DNA from: Lachnospiraceae bacterium
GTDB taxonomy: Bacteria; Bacillota_A; Clostridia; Lachnospirales; Lachnospiraceae
Assembly (NCBI GenBank): GCA_024690425.1
Contig: JAILCT010000180.1
Coordinates: forward strand, 14,818 to 78,817
Length of the DNA: 64,000 bases
Direction: 5' to 3'
Part shown: positions 20,390 through 28,824 of the stretch, in pieces
Numbering within the stretch: position 1 is the stretch's first letter
Layout: the number at the start of each line of letters is the position of its first letter
Program-made: the position numbers and the translations under genes
Notes under the pieces: generated by a model
Told to the model about the DNA's origin: nothing
Seen by the model: the letters and a program-made list of their open reading frames with translations, nothing else
Databases searched by the model: none

Positions 20390-20416
20390 TTGTGGCTTCG
20401 AAATATTTTGCCACAA
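20390..20416. promoter_or_regulatory. Inverted repeat between divergent genes, candidate operator
   Basis: TTGTGGC (20390-20396) and GCCACAA (20410-20416) are perfect inverted copies with a 13-base AT-rich centre. The site lies just upstream of the uraA -35 box and about 85 bases before the plus-strand acyltransferase gene, in an unusually AT-rich gap. The binding protein is unknown. Confidence 0.4.
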
Positions 20417-20500
20417 AATATATATATTTTTTGTCTATTCTGTTTGAAAAATCAAAAATGTATGATAAGCTTAAAAAGATGAAATTTCAGAGGGAAGCCA

Positions 20501-21763
20501 ATGAACGATAACTGGTATAAGCTTGATAACGTGGCCAAGGTATTTCTTGCCGCATATAACAAACGTAATCCCCGGTCAATACGGGTAAGCTGTGTATTAA
20601 ATGAAGAGGTGGATCCCAAGATCCTTCAGGATGCCCTTGATCTTACCGTAAGGCTGCGCCCTCAGTTTCAGGTCAGGATAAGAAGAGGGATCTTCTGGAA
20701 CTATCTTGAGCAGACCGATGAACATGCATTGGTAACAAAGGAAACGCTCGGACCGTGTCCCGCATTATACGGGGATAAGTACAAAGGTGTCCTGCATTAT
20801 ATGGTCACTTATTACGGGAACAGGATCAACATCGATATGTCCCATGCCATAAGCGACGGAACGGGTGCCTTTATTCTCCTTAAGCTTCTTGTTCTCAACT
20901 ATCTGAAGTTAAGGCATCCCGGCAGGCTGGATGAAGTGTCCATTGACGATTCCGCATCTTCGGATGACCGTTTCAGGAACAGTTACGATCATTTCTACGA
21001 TGATTCGGCAGGTTCCATTCCCAAGACCATCCTCAACAAGAAGAAGCTGGCCTTCCAGATATCAAGCCGTAAGCTTCCCTATAACCAGCTCCAGTATATG
21101 GAAGTCCACATGGAATCGAATAAGGTCCTTGCCGCAGCCAAGGCAATGAAGGTCAGCCTGACAAGCTACCTCGGTGCCCATCTGATGCTTGCCATCCTTG
21201 AGGATATGCCATTCCGGCAGCGCAAGCGGCCGGTAAATATCTCTATACCGGTCAACCTTCGGAATTATTATCCGTCGAGCACGCTGCGGAACTTCTTTAA
21301 CAATATAGATGTTTCCCATGTATACAGCGGTGACGAGACACTTGAGACACTGGCTCTTGAATTCGATGAGAAGTTAAAGCAGGCTCTCGATCCTGATCTT
21401 ATCAGGAAACAGATGAACCGGTATCAGAGTATAGAACAGTTCTTTCTGACAAGAATGGTGCCCCTCTTTATCAAGCAGCCTGTCGTACGAATGTTTTCGG
21501 CAAGGGAGACCAAGACAGTGACAGCAGTCCTGTCGAATTTAGGCCCAATAAAAATGCCTGAAGAAACCCTTCCCTATATAAAGGGATTTACGGATTTCTG
21601 TTCTACGGATAACTTGTTCATAACCATAACCAGCTATGGAAACGACCTGGTCCTCGGAATAGCCAGCTCGTACAACGGTACCGGCGTGATCAGAAGGCTT
21701 CTGCATGCCCTGAAGTCCTTGGATATCGATATTTATCTTCATGCAACGGAGGTTATTCGTTAA
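20501..21763 (+). CDS. Condensation-domain-like acyltransferase family protein
   Basis: 420 residues, cytoplasmic. MSHAISDGTGAF matches the HxxxDG catalytic signature of the BAHD / condensation / alcohol acetyltransferase superfamily. The fold layout fits too: an early LTVRLRPQFQVRI and a late PVNLRNYYPSSTLRNFFNN. The acyl donor and acceptor are unknown; wax ester synthase or alcohol acetyltransferase-type chemistry is possible. It is cotranscribed with the next gene, 3 bases downstream. AGAGGGA precedes the ATG. Confidence 0.7.
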   Translation: MNDNWYKLDNVAKVFLAAYNKRNPRSIRVSCVLNEEVDPKILQDALDLTVRLRPQFQVRIRRGIFWNYLEQTDEHALVTKETLGPCPALYGDKYKGVLHYMVTYYGNRINIDMSHAISDGTGAFILLKLLVLNYLKLRHPGRLDEVSIDDSASSDDRFRNSYDHFYDDSAGSIPKTILNKKKLAFQISSRKLPYNQLQYMEVHMESNKVLAAAKAMKVSLTSYLGAHLMLAILEDMPFRQRKRPVNISIPVNLRNYYPSSTLRNFFNNIDVSHVYSGDETLETLALEFDEKLKQALDPDLIRKQMNRYQSIEQFFLTRMVPLFIKQPVVRMFSARETKTVTAVLSNLGPIKMPEETLPYIKGFTDFCSTDNLFITITSYGNDLVLGIASSYNGTGVIRRLLHALKSLDIDIYLHATEVIR

Positions 21764-21766
21764 GAT

Positions 21767-22423
21767 ATGAAAAGATGTCTGAACTGCAACATAGAAATAG
21801 GCGGGAACACGGATACCTGTCCCCTCTGTCAGAACTCCCTGACAGGTGAACCCACACCCGATAACTGGCCCCTTCCGAGGAAGCTCAAGGCACAGGCCTT
21901 CCTGTACAAGCTCCAGCTCTTTCTTGCACTTGCCTTAACGGTTGTGGGTTTGTCTCTTGATTTTCTGCTCGAACTGAACACAGGTAAACACTACAGTCTC
22001 ATAATAGCCCTGTGGCTTATAGTATTCGAATGGGATCTGGGAAGAAACATCAAGCGCCTTTTCGTGATAACAAGAACCATCAGCGTTTCCGTTCTTCATA
22101 TATGTATACTCCTGCTCATTACAGGCTGGTATTTCGGTTTCTTTGAAATAATGGCATTTATGATCGTACCGATACTTCTTGGTGCCCTTTTACTGTTAAA
22201 CCTTGTATTCTCCATGGTGGATACCACAGGTAATGCAATGGTCTATTTTCTCGTGAACATACTTACTATAATGATAATATACGGTGTAATGAGGGCAAGG
22301 CATATATCTACCGGCCTTACATGGGATATATCCCTCATCACAAGCCTGGTAGCCCTTATAGGTATTATCATATTCAAGGGACGCAAGGTATCAAACGAAG
22401 TCCGCAAACGTATAAACTTCTGA
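21767..22423 (+). CDS. Zinc-ribbon membrane protein (DUF6320-like)
   Basis: 218 residues. A short N-terminal zinc ribbon (CLNCNIEIGGNTDTCPLC, Cys 5, 8, 18, 21) is followed by about six membrane segments ending in a basic tail. This layout matches a family I recall as DUF6320, common in Lachnospiraceae. It lies 3 bases after the acyltransferase-like gene, so the two probably act together, perhaps in envelope or lipid chemistry. Function unknown. Confidence 0.65.
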   Translation: MKRCLNCNIEIGGNTDTCPLCQNSLTGEPTPDNWPLPRKLKAQAFLYKLQLFLALALTVVGLSLDFLLELNTGKHYSLIIALWLIVFEWDLGRNIKRLFVITRTISVSVLHICILLLITGWYFGFFEIMAFMIVPILLGALLLLNLVFSMVDTTGNAMVYFLVNILTIMIIYGVMRARHISTGLTWDISLITSLVALIGIIIFKGRKVSNEVRKRINF

Positions 22424-22449
22424 TCCGTATCCGTTTTATCGGATTTCCC

Positions 22450-23898
22450 TTAAGGCAGAACGAATACCTGTCCAATCTCTATCATGTTGGGATTACTTAT
22501 CTGACCCGAATTGGCTTCATATATCTCAACCCATCTTGATCCATCACCATAGTGCGCCCTGGCAATGTTCCACAGGCAGTCACCCTTGACAACCTTATAG
22601 GAATCACCGGATCCTTCGATCTCATCGGATGATTTACCGCTGTCTGAGGAAACATCCACTGTCTCTTCATTTCCCTTCTTTACATCCGATACAATCTCCT
22701 CTGCTTCTTCCTTCGCATCATTTATGATCTCTTCAGCATCATCCGTGGCATCTACTATGATTTCTTCAGCGTCGTCCTTCGCATCATTTATGATCTTTTC
22801 AGCATCGTCCTTAGCATCAACTATGATCGCTTCGGCATCTTCTTTTGCTTTATTTATGATCTCTTCTGCTTCTGCCCTGGCATCTTCAATGATCTTCTCA
22901 GCTTCTTCTGCCTCTTCACCCTGTGAATCTTCCGGCTCTTCCTCAGCCTCTTCCTCTGCAGCGGCAGCACGTATTTCTTCGGCTTCCTTTCTGGCGTCTT
23001 CGATCATAGCCTCGGCTTCAGCTTTTGCGATCGCCACTATCTCCTCAGCTTCCTGTTTTGCATCATCCAGTATAGCTGTCTCAAGCTCATCAGTTATATC
23101 CGCTTCATCGGATTTATCTTCTTCATCTATGTCTTCTTCGTCTATATCTTCTTCGTCTGCATCCGCTTCGTCTTCGTCTATGTCTGCTTCGTCTGCGTCT
23201 GCTTCCTCTTCGTCTATATCTTCTTCATCTGTGTCAGCTTCTTCTTCGTCTATATCTTCTTCATCCGTGTCAGCTTCCTCTTCATCTATATCTTCTTCAT
23301 CCGTGTCAGCTTCTTCTATATCTTCCTCTTCTGTATCTTCTTCCTCTTCATCTGGATCTTCTTTGTCTGCATCCTCTTCAACTTCTGCTTCTTCAGCTGC
23401 TTCTTTCTCCTCAGCTTCCACCTGTTCTACTGTCTTGGGAAGGTAATCATCAATATCTGTATCATCGTTAACAACGATTATCTCTACATTTGAGATACCC
23501 TTGGCCATTATCTTCTGGAATATAAGCATTCCCTGATTGTCGCTTCCTATGGTGGAAAGATAATCCGAAAGGTAACCCGAAACATCTCCTGTTATATTTA
23601 CATCGGTCTCTCCGTCCTTATTAACCTTAATATCAGCAGATATAACCTCGGCACCTGCATTCTCATAAATCTTTCTTAATTCTTCGATCTTGTCTTCCAC
23701 ATCGTCTTTGTCCCGGCTCGGATCGGCAAACAGTATCACAAGCTTTCCTGAATAATCGGAATATTCGCTTCCATCATTCTTTTCTGACGCAAATGCCTTA
23801 TCCGCATTAACGTATACACCTGTCGTCGACAATAATAAAGCACAGAGCATTATCCTTACCACTGCTCTTTTGATCATATTTTTTGTTTTTCTCTTCAT
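22450..23898 (-). CDS. Secreted acidic repeat protein with C-terminal LysM domain
   Basis: 482 residues. A signal peptide (basic MKRKTKNMIKR, hydrophobic stretch, cut near VNADKA) is followed by a folded region of about 110 residues containing KLVILFADPSRD. Next comes a tract of near-perfect acidic repeats of the type DTDEEDIDEEEA, then a long series of 11-residue units of the type DAEEIINDAKD predicted to form a coiled coil. The C-terminal 50 residues are a LysM domain (YKVVKGDCLWNIARAHYGDGS) that binds peptidoglycan. It is probably a wall-attached stalk protein. AGAGGGGA precedes the start. It has no close neighbours in its operon. Confidence 0.75.
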   Translation of the reverse strand: MKRKTKNMIKRAVVRIMLCALLLSTTGVYVNADKAFASEKNDGSEYSDYSGKLVILFADPSRDKDDVEDKIEELRKIYENAGAEVISADIKVNKDGETDVNITGDVSGYLSDYLSTIGSDNQGMLIFQKIMAKGISNVEIIVVNDDTDIDDYLPKTVEQVEAEEKEAAEEAEVEEDADKEDPDEEEEDTEEEDIEEADTDEEDIDEEEADTDEEDIDEEEADTDEEDIDEEEADADEADIDEDEADADEEDIDEEDIDEEDKSDEADITDELETAILDDAKQEAEEIVAIAKAEAEAMIEDARKEAEEIRAAAAEEEAEEEPEDSQGEEAEEAEKIIEDARAEAEEIINKAKEDAEAIIVDAKDDAEKIINDAKDDAEEIIVDATDDAEEIINDAKEEAEEIVSDVKKGNEETVDVSSDSGKSSDEIEGSGDSYKVVKGDCLWNIARAHYGDGSRWVEIYEANSGQISNPNMIEIGQVFVLP

Positions 23899-23997
23899 AG
23901 TGATTCCCCTCTGATATATTGATGTTCAGTTTACATAATTCAAAATCATATTTTCGGGCATAAACTGCCCATACTTAAAGCGACTCTATCATAGCAG

Positions 23998-24044
23998 AAA
24001 AAAGCTGATGTGTTAAGCCCCCGAAGGGTCTCACGCATCAGCTT
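23998..24044 (-). terminator. Terminator after the PAP2-family gene
   Basis: AAGCTGATG (24002-24010) pairs with CATCAGCTT (24036-24044), with an inner CCC/GGG stem. On the minus strand the hairpin is followed by six Ts. Confidence 0.8.
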
Positions 24045-24166
24045 CTCACCGGTTTGCAACCGTATATGGTATACATAACATCAACATTTTGTATTCGTTT
24101 TTTTTCTCAAAACTAGATATGGCCTGCAGCTCTAAATTGTGAACAGTTTATTAAATTTTTATAAAA

Positions 24167-24853
24167 TCACGTTTTGCTCTTATCAACCGCAGGTTCCAGT
24201 CCTCTTCTGTATGCATATGCAGATACCAGCTTGTCTGCGATCACAAAGAGGATAAGTCCTCCCAATACATCAATGAGGGAATGCTGCTTAATAAAGACTG
24301 TCGACAGTATTATCAGGACAGACGTGATATCAATACCCAGCCGGAATCCGGGCTTTAAAAACAGCTTCGTATGAGATCTCCTGACGGCCTGCATAGCAAC
24401 GCAGGTATTGTAAACATGTATGCTCGGAAACACGTTGGTCGATGTATCTATATGGTACAGATAGGAAACCATTGAGCAGAATATATTGTCCCTTGGCAGT
24501 ACATAAGGCCTCAGATAAAGCTTGGTAGGCATAAGTATCGAGATCACGATAAAGACGCTCATACCAAACACCAGCATGTAGCTCATCCTTCTGTACTCCG
24601 TTTCTTTTGTAAAAAGAAGATAGAAACATACTATAGGGACCATTATGAACCAGGCAAAGTACGGTATGACGAAATACTCGCAGAAGGGGATCATCTTATC
24701 CAGGCTGCCGTAAGTATAAAAATACTCAGGAGCATCGATCCTCTCAATAAGCGAGAACATAAGCATATACACCGTGAAAAATATGAACAGCGGCATAAAT
24801 CTGTTCATCTTGTACTTTGTTATATTAATGTACTGCCGTATCCTTTTATTCAT
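24167..24853 (-). CDS. PAP2-family membrane phosphatase/transferase
   Basis: 228 residues with about six membrane segments. FPSIHVYNTCVA and KQHSLIDVLGGLI are the two conserved PAP2 motifs (PSxH and SxxxHxxxD-like), as in phosphatidic acid phosphatase and inositol-phosphoceramide-synthase-type enzymes. It probably acts on a lipid phosphate at the outer membrane face. No Shine-Dalgarno is visible and the promoter puts the transcription start at the ATG, so the mRNA may be leaderless. It is a single-gene unit between its own promoter and terminator. Confidence 0.75.
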   Translation of the reverse strand: MNKRIRQYINITKYKMNRFMPLFIFFTVYMLMFSLIERIDAPEYFYTYGSLDKMIPFCEYFVIPYFAWFIMVPIVCFYLLFTKETEYRRMSYMLVFGMSVFIVISILMPTKLYLRPYVLPRDNIFCSMVSYLYHIDTSTNVFPSIHVYNTCVAMQAVRRSHTKLFLKPGFRLGIDITSVLIILSTVFIKQHSLIDVLGGLILFVIADKLVSAYAYRRGLEPAVDKSKT

Positions 24854-24860
24854 GAAAGAA

Positions 24861-24889
24861 ATAATATCGCCATCACATTAACTTGTCAA
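24861..24889 (-). promoter_or_regulatory. Promoter of the PAP2-family gene
   Basis: TTGACA (24884-24889), a 17-base spacer and TATTAT (24861-24866) on the minus strand. The predicted transcription start (about 24854) falls within a base or two of the ATG at 24853. Confidence 0.75.
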
Positions 24890-24909
24890 TAGATTCAGCA
24901 TCCATTCGC

Positions 24910-27900
24910 CTATGTGACTTTAAGGACAGACAGTATACCATCATAATCAAAATTCATGCTCAGTTCCCTGACCTTGTCAAGGAGCCCGCGTTCCTCATCC
25001 GGTAATACGTATCCCGAAATATCATCAAGCGCACTCTCTATCGAGTCTATATCCATGTTTGCGGCAGCCTCACGGATCGTATCACATACCACGCCGATAA
25101 GGTCGGCATCAGCCCGGGGGCTGTCCCCGTCTGTCCTGACCTTATCTTCCTTTTGGCATATATCCTTAAGGACTTCCTTAAACGAAAGATAATACGTTAT
25201 CAGCTTGTCATGATTTTCTTCTATATAAGATATATTGCCTTCCTTACCTGCATATTCAAGGGCAAGAGCCTCTCCCGCAAGACCTGCTGCACCTATTATA
25301 TTGGCCATGCTCTTAAGGGCATGGACCTTTATCGTATAGCCGGGCCAGTCCTTCCTCTCATACAGGTCCATAAGTTCACCCGATTTTTCATCGATCGAAT
25401 CGTAGAATATTTTAAGGGTATTGGAATAGTCCTCACAAGATCCGCTGTTCTTTATGCCTGCCTTGGAATCTATGCCCTCAAGATCCGAAAATCTCGGGTC
25501 TTCGATCATTCCCCCTACGATCCCTTCATATATATCGGTTTCTGTGCTTTCGGCTGTGCTGTATTTATCTCCCGGGAGGAAGTCCATCAACATAAGCTCC
25601 AGCTTTTTGCCATCTACGGGCTTGCTCAGATAATCGTCAAATCCCATTTCAATATAGTCATCCCGTGCCCCCGATATGGCATTGGCTGTCAGTATGATAC
25701 ATGGTTTTGTGCTGTTGGGATTCTCATGTGCACCCTTTATCCTGTTAAACAGTTCCAGGCCGTCCATACCCGGCATCATATGATCAAGAAGCAGAATGTC
25801 ATACTCATTTTCTTCAATGAGATTTAATGCTTCATCACCGCTAAGCGCAGTATCGATCCTTATGTGGGTCTGCTTGAGAAGGCCCCTTATGACCTTTAAG
25901 TTCATCTCGGCGTCATCAACAACAAGAATTCGCGCGTTTGGTGCCACGAAGCTTCGTGAGTAACCCGTCGCCTTCTCATCAGCTTTTCCCGGACTGTCCG
26001 CATCACCGACCTTTTCATCGGAAATGATACCCTGGTCAAGTTCAAATGAAAACTCCGAGCCCTCACCGTATTTACTTGACACTTCGAGCCTGCTGCCCAT
26101 CATTTCAAGAAGCTTCTGGACTATGCTCATGCCAAGGCCTGTTCCCTCAACAGTCCTGTTATGTTCAAGGTCTATCCTCTCAAATGCCCCGAACAGCCTG
26201 TCAAGATCGGCCTTTCTTATGCCTATTCCCGTATCCTTTATGCACACCCTTATCCTGGCCATGCGCCTGTCGCGTGACTTTAGCCCGATACTTAGCGATA
26301 CTCCTCCCCTTTCCGTGTATTTAACGGCATTTGTAAGGATATTGATCATGCATTGGGCAACCCTTACCGAGTCACCGAACAGATATCTGGGGGTATCTTC
26401 ACCGATACTTACATCTACCTTAAGGCCCTTGGCTTCAGCCCTTGGGGATATCATCTCTATTGCATCCTCAACCAGCTCAACGAGGTCATACTTGTCGGCA
26501 ACAAGCTCCATCTTTCCGGCTTCGATCTTGGAAAAATCAAGTATATTGTTAACAAGCGAGAGGAGTACATTGCCTGATCTCTTTATATTGGAAGCATATT
26601 CCCTGACAGGCTTCTCCCTGCTCTCCCTGAGTATCAGTTCGTCCATTCCGAGCACGGCGTTGATAGGTGTCCGTATCTCATGTGACATATTTGCCAGGAA
26701 TGCACTCTTTGCCTTGGTTGACTCCTCAGCTATACGGTTCCTGACTTCAAGCTCCTGAACCATGGTCTTTTCATAGTATATGCAGTTCTCTTTCTGGTTA
26801 AATCCGTTGTATATGGCGTATGCCATCTGTTTACAGGAATCATATCCGCAGCATGTGCAGTTTATGCTCCGGGATTCGGCGCTGAACTTGTTCATGCTGT
26901 TAAACACACGGTCAAGTTCATCATTACCGGGAGTATGGTATATGCAATCTCCCGACAGGTCACTGTAATTCCTTATATAATCATCAAGGTTGAGGTTCTC
27001 AAACTGTCTGTTATAGCTCTCGAGCCGTTCCTGCGGTGTATCGCTCCTTGACCACGGGCTCTTCGGAGTACTCTTCTTCGCCTCTTCTCTTATCCTCAGA
27101 AGCTCATATAAGGCCTCTTCTGTCTTGGATTTTTCGCTGTCAACAGCCGTACCGCATATACATCCTGCCGAACAGTTAAGTGCATCAATAAGAAGATACG
27201 GTGTTTCGGAGTTAATGATCTTTTCACTGTTGCGATGAAGCCATTCATACAGGTGTTTCTCACCTTCAACCTGACGGATAAAGATATCATCTCCCAGAAA
27301 CCATCTGACGTTCTCAGCCAGTCCTCCGGGGGTGGGATAATATGAACCAAGTCCGTATTCCACTTCACTTCCCGACGGCTGCCCTTCTATCTTATGTTCC
27401 TCAACATACTTCATCAGATGTTCAAATGTAACATTATATTGAACAAGGCCCTTATTGTTCGGATCATCGATCTCTATCTTCTTGGCTATGCATGGACTAA
27501 TAAAGGCGAACTTATCAGTGATCTTGAGTTCCTGTCTTGCATATATCGCGGCACACATAAGGGGGCTCTGTACCGGGAAGAGCTTGGGCAGGAGCTCCGG
27601 TATATAATGCTCTATGTATGACACTACCGCAGGGCATGGTTGCGATATCCCCCCGTAAAAATCATGCTCCTTTATGTAATTAAGATAACCCCATGTGGTG
27701 ATATCCGCGCCGAATGACACGCTCAAGATTCGGTTGACACCCATTGCCTTCAATCCGCCGAGAACCCTCTCGTACCGGTCCGGATAATTGGCCCTGAAGG
27801 CAGGTGCAAGAAGGAGTGATATGTTATCACCCCTCTTAAGATCATCAAAAAACCTGTCTGTATCATCGCTGAACTCACGGGCATGATGCTCACATACATC

Positions 27901-28056
27901 TATGCAGGACCCGCAGGCAACACACTTGCTGCCGTCGACAACTATACGCGACTTCCCGTTCTCCTGTTTAAAAATACACGCACCGATCGCCGAGCATACC
28001 TTAATACATTTATTACATCCTATGCAATTGTCATTGGTATAGACAATTGAATCCAT
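24910..28056 (-). CDS. [FeFe]-hydrogenase-like sensor fused to hybrid histidine kinase
   Basis: 1048 residues, no membrane segment. Order: two 4Fe-4S ferredoxin motifs (Cys 11/14/17/21 and 45/48/51/55); a hydrogenase large-subunit domain (about 75-310) with candidate H-cluster ligands Cys141 (SQPCP), Cys189 (SPCIAKK), Cys295 and Cys299 (NCSAGC); a further Fe-S motif (Cys400/403/408/425); HisKA with His459; an ATPase domain (DTGIGI, EGTGLGMSI); a receiver with Asp758; an HPt with His912; and a C-terminal domain shared with two other kinases here. The Cys preceding the first ligand, the proton-relay Cys of catalytic enzymes, is Pro140, and the usual TSCCP is QPCP. I infer a redox/H2-type sensor rather than a hydrogenase. 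Known sensory (group C) [FeFe]-hydrogenases are the nearest concept. It is the last gene of the four-gene operon, 6 bases after the response regulator. Confidence 0.9.
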   Translation of the reverse strand: MDSIVYTNDNCIGCNKCIKVCSAIGACIFKQENGKSRIVVDGSKCVACGSCIDVCEHHAREFSDDTDRFFDDLKRGDNISLLLAPAFRANYPDRYERVLGGLKAMGVNRILSVSFGADITTWGYLNYIKEHDFYGGISQPCPAVVSYIEHYIPELLPKLFPVQSPLMCAAIYARQELKITDKFAFISPCIAKKIEIDDPNNKGLVQYNVTFEHLMKYVEEHKIEGQPSGSEVEYGLGSYYPTPGGLAENVRWFLGDDIFIRQVEGEKHLYEWLHRNSEKIINSETPYLLIDALNCSAGCICGTAVDSEKSKTEEALYELLRIREEAKKSTPKSPWSRSDTPQERLESYNRQFENLNLDDYIRNYSDLSGDCIYHTPGNDELDRVFNSMNKFSAESRSINCTCCGYDSCKQMAYAIYNGFNQKENCIYYEKTMVQELEVRNRIAEESTKAKSAFLANMSHEIRTPINAVLGMDELILRESREKPVREYASNIKRSGNVLLSLVNNILDFSKIEAGKMELVADKYDLVELVEDAIEMISPRAEAKGLKVDVSIGEDTPRYLFGDSVRVAQCMINILTNAVKYTERGGVSLSIGLKSRDRRMARIRVCIKDTGIGIRKADLDRLFGAFERIDLEHNRTVEGTGLGMSIVQKLLEMMGSRLEVSSKYGEGSEFSFELDQGIISDEKVGDADSPGKADEKATGYSRSFVAPNARILVVDDAEMNLKVIRGLLKQTHIRIDTALSGDEALNLIEENEYDILLLDHMMPGMDGLELFNRIKGAHENPNSTKPCIILTANAISGARDDYIEMGFDDYLSKPVDGKKLELMLMDFLPGDKYSTAESTETDIYEGIVGGMIEDPRFSDLEGIDSKAGIKNSGSCEDYSNTLKIFYDSIDEKSGELMDLYERKDWPGYTIKVHALKSMANIIGAAGLAGEALALEYAGKEGNISYIEENHDKLITYYLSFKEVLKDICQKEDKVRTDGDSPRADADLIGVVCDTIREAAANMDIDSIESALDDISGYVLPDEERGLLDKVRELSMNFDYDGILSVLKVT

Positions 28057-28062
28057 TTAAGA

Positions 28063-28824
28063 TCACATCCTGCTTGCAAAAAATACCTTAAGCCACTGAA
28101 GCAGATCCGGCTTGGGAGTCGATTTTAGTATATAGCCGTCCGGTTTAAGGGCAATTACCTGCTTGACAGATTCCGCATCCCCTATACCGGTAAGGAACAC
28201 TACAGGTATACGGGCTGTTTCCGGCTCGCTCCTTAACATCCTGAGGACCTGCGGTCCCGTAGTTACAGGCATTTCATAGTCAAGAAGCACCAGGTCCACA
28301 TTCTTCTTCATCAGGAAGCTTATAGCCTGCATCCCGGATGTTACTATGAACACCTGATAGTCTGCCTTAAGCCAGTCCCTGACTATCCTTACAAAAGAAG
28401 GATCATCATCCACGACCAGTATGCTCTTGGAGGTCATACGGTTCTTGCGTATTTTCAGAACGGAACTGATTCCCGCAATAAAGCTGTCCATATCGAGCGG
28501 CCTGTCATACCACTCGGTTATCCTCACATCCGGTATCTGTATCTGCAGCGCCTGACGGTCAAGCCTCTCTCCGATCACGACCAGGTCCTTCTCTTTTTCC
28601 TTGACTATATCATTTATATATACGATTGTATCCCTGAGCTCATCAACGTCATCCGCCAGGTACAGGACGAACACTTCGGCCGCTTCTTCAAATGCACTTA
28701 TTGTCGTTACATCCGGTTCACAGGATACAACATCCATGCCCGCATCGCAAAGCTTGCGGTATACTCCCTTTACGATAACGCCGTGCGAATTGCTGATCAA
28801 TACAATCTTCCCGTTTTCTTCCAT
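28063..28824 (-). CDS. Double-receiver response regulator
   Basis: About 253 residues with no output domain. Residues 1-125 look like a receiver fold lacking the acidic phosphorylation set (pseudo-receiver). Residues 133-250 are a full receiver: ILVVDDDPS, the phospho-acceptor Asp near 182 (LVLLDYEMP) and a Lys in YILKSTPKP. It could shuttle phosphate between the hybrid kinases and their HPt domains in the same operon. The ATG at 28824 overlaps the upstream stop (TGATG); GTG at 28827 is also possible. AGGAGG lies upstream. Confidence 0.85.
   Translation of the reverse strand: MEENGKIVLISNSHGVIVKGVYRKLCDAGMDVVSCEPDVTTISAFEEAAEVFVLYLADDVDELRDTIVYINDIVKEKEKDLVVIGERLDRQALQIQIPDVRITEWYDRPLDMDSFIAGISSVLKIRKNRMTSKSILVVDDDPSFVRIVRDWLKADYQVFIVTSGMQAISFLMKKNVDLVLLDYEMPVTTGPQVLRMLRSEPETARIPVVFLTGIGDAESVKQVIALKPDGYILKSTPKPDLLQWLKVFFASRM

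Noticed and set aside
22900..23400. Tandem DNA repeats that might be a CRISPR array.
   Set aside because: They are in-frame coding repeats without unique spacers of constant length.
24910..28056. A catalytic [FeFe]-hydrogenase producing or using H2.
   Set aside because: The proton-relay Cys is replaced by Pro in QPCP, the large kinase fusion points to sensing, and no maturation genes are in the window.
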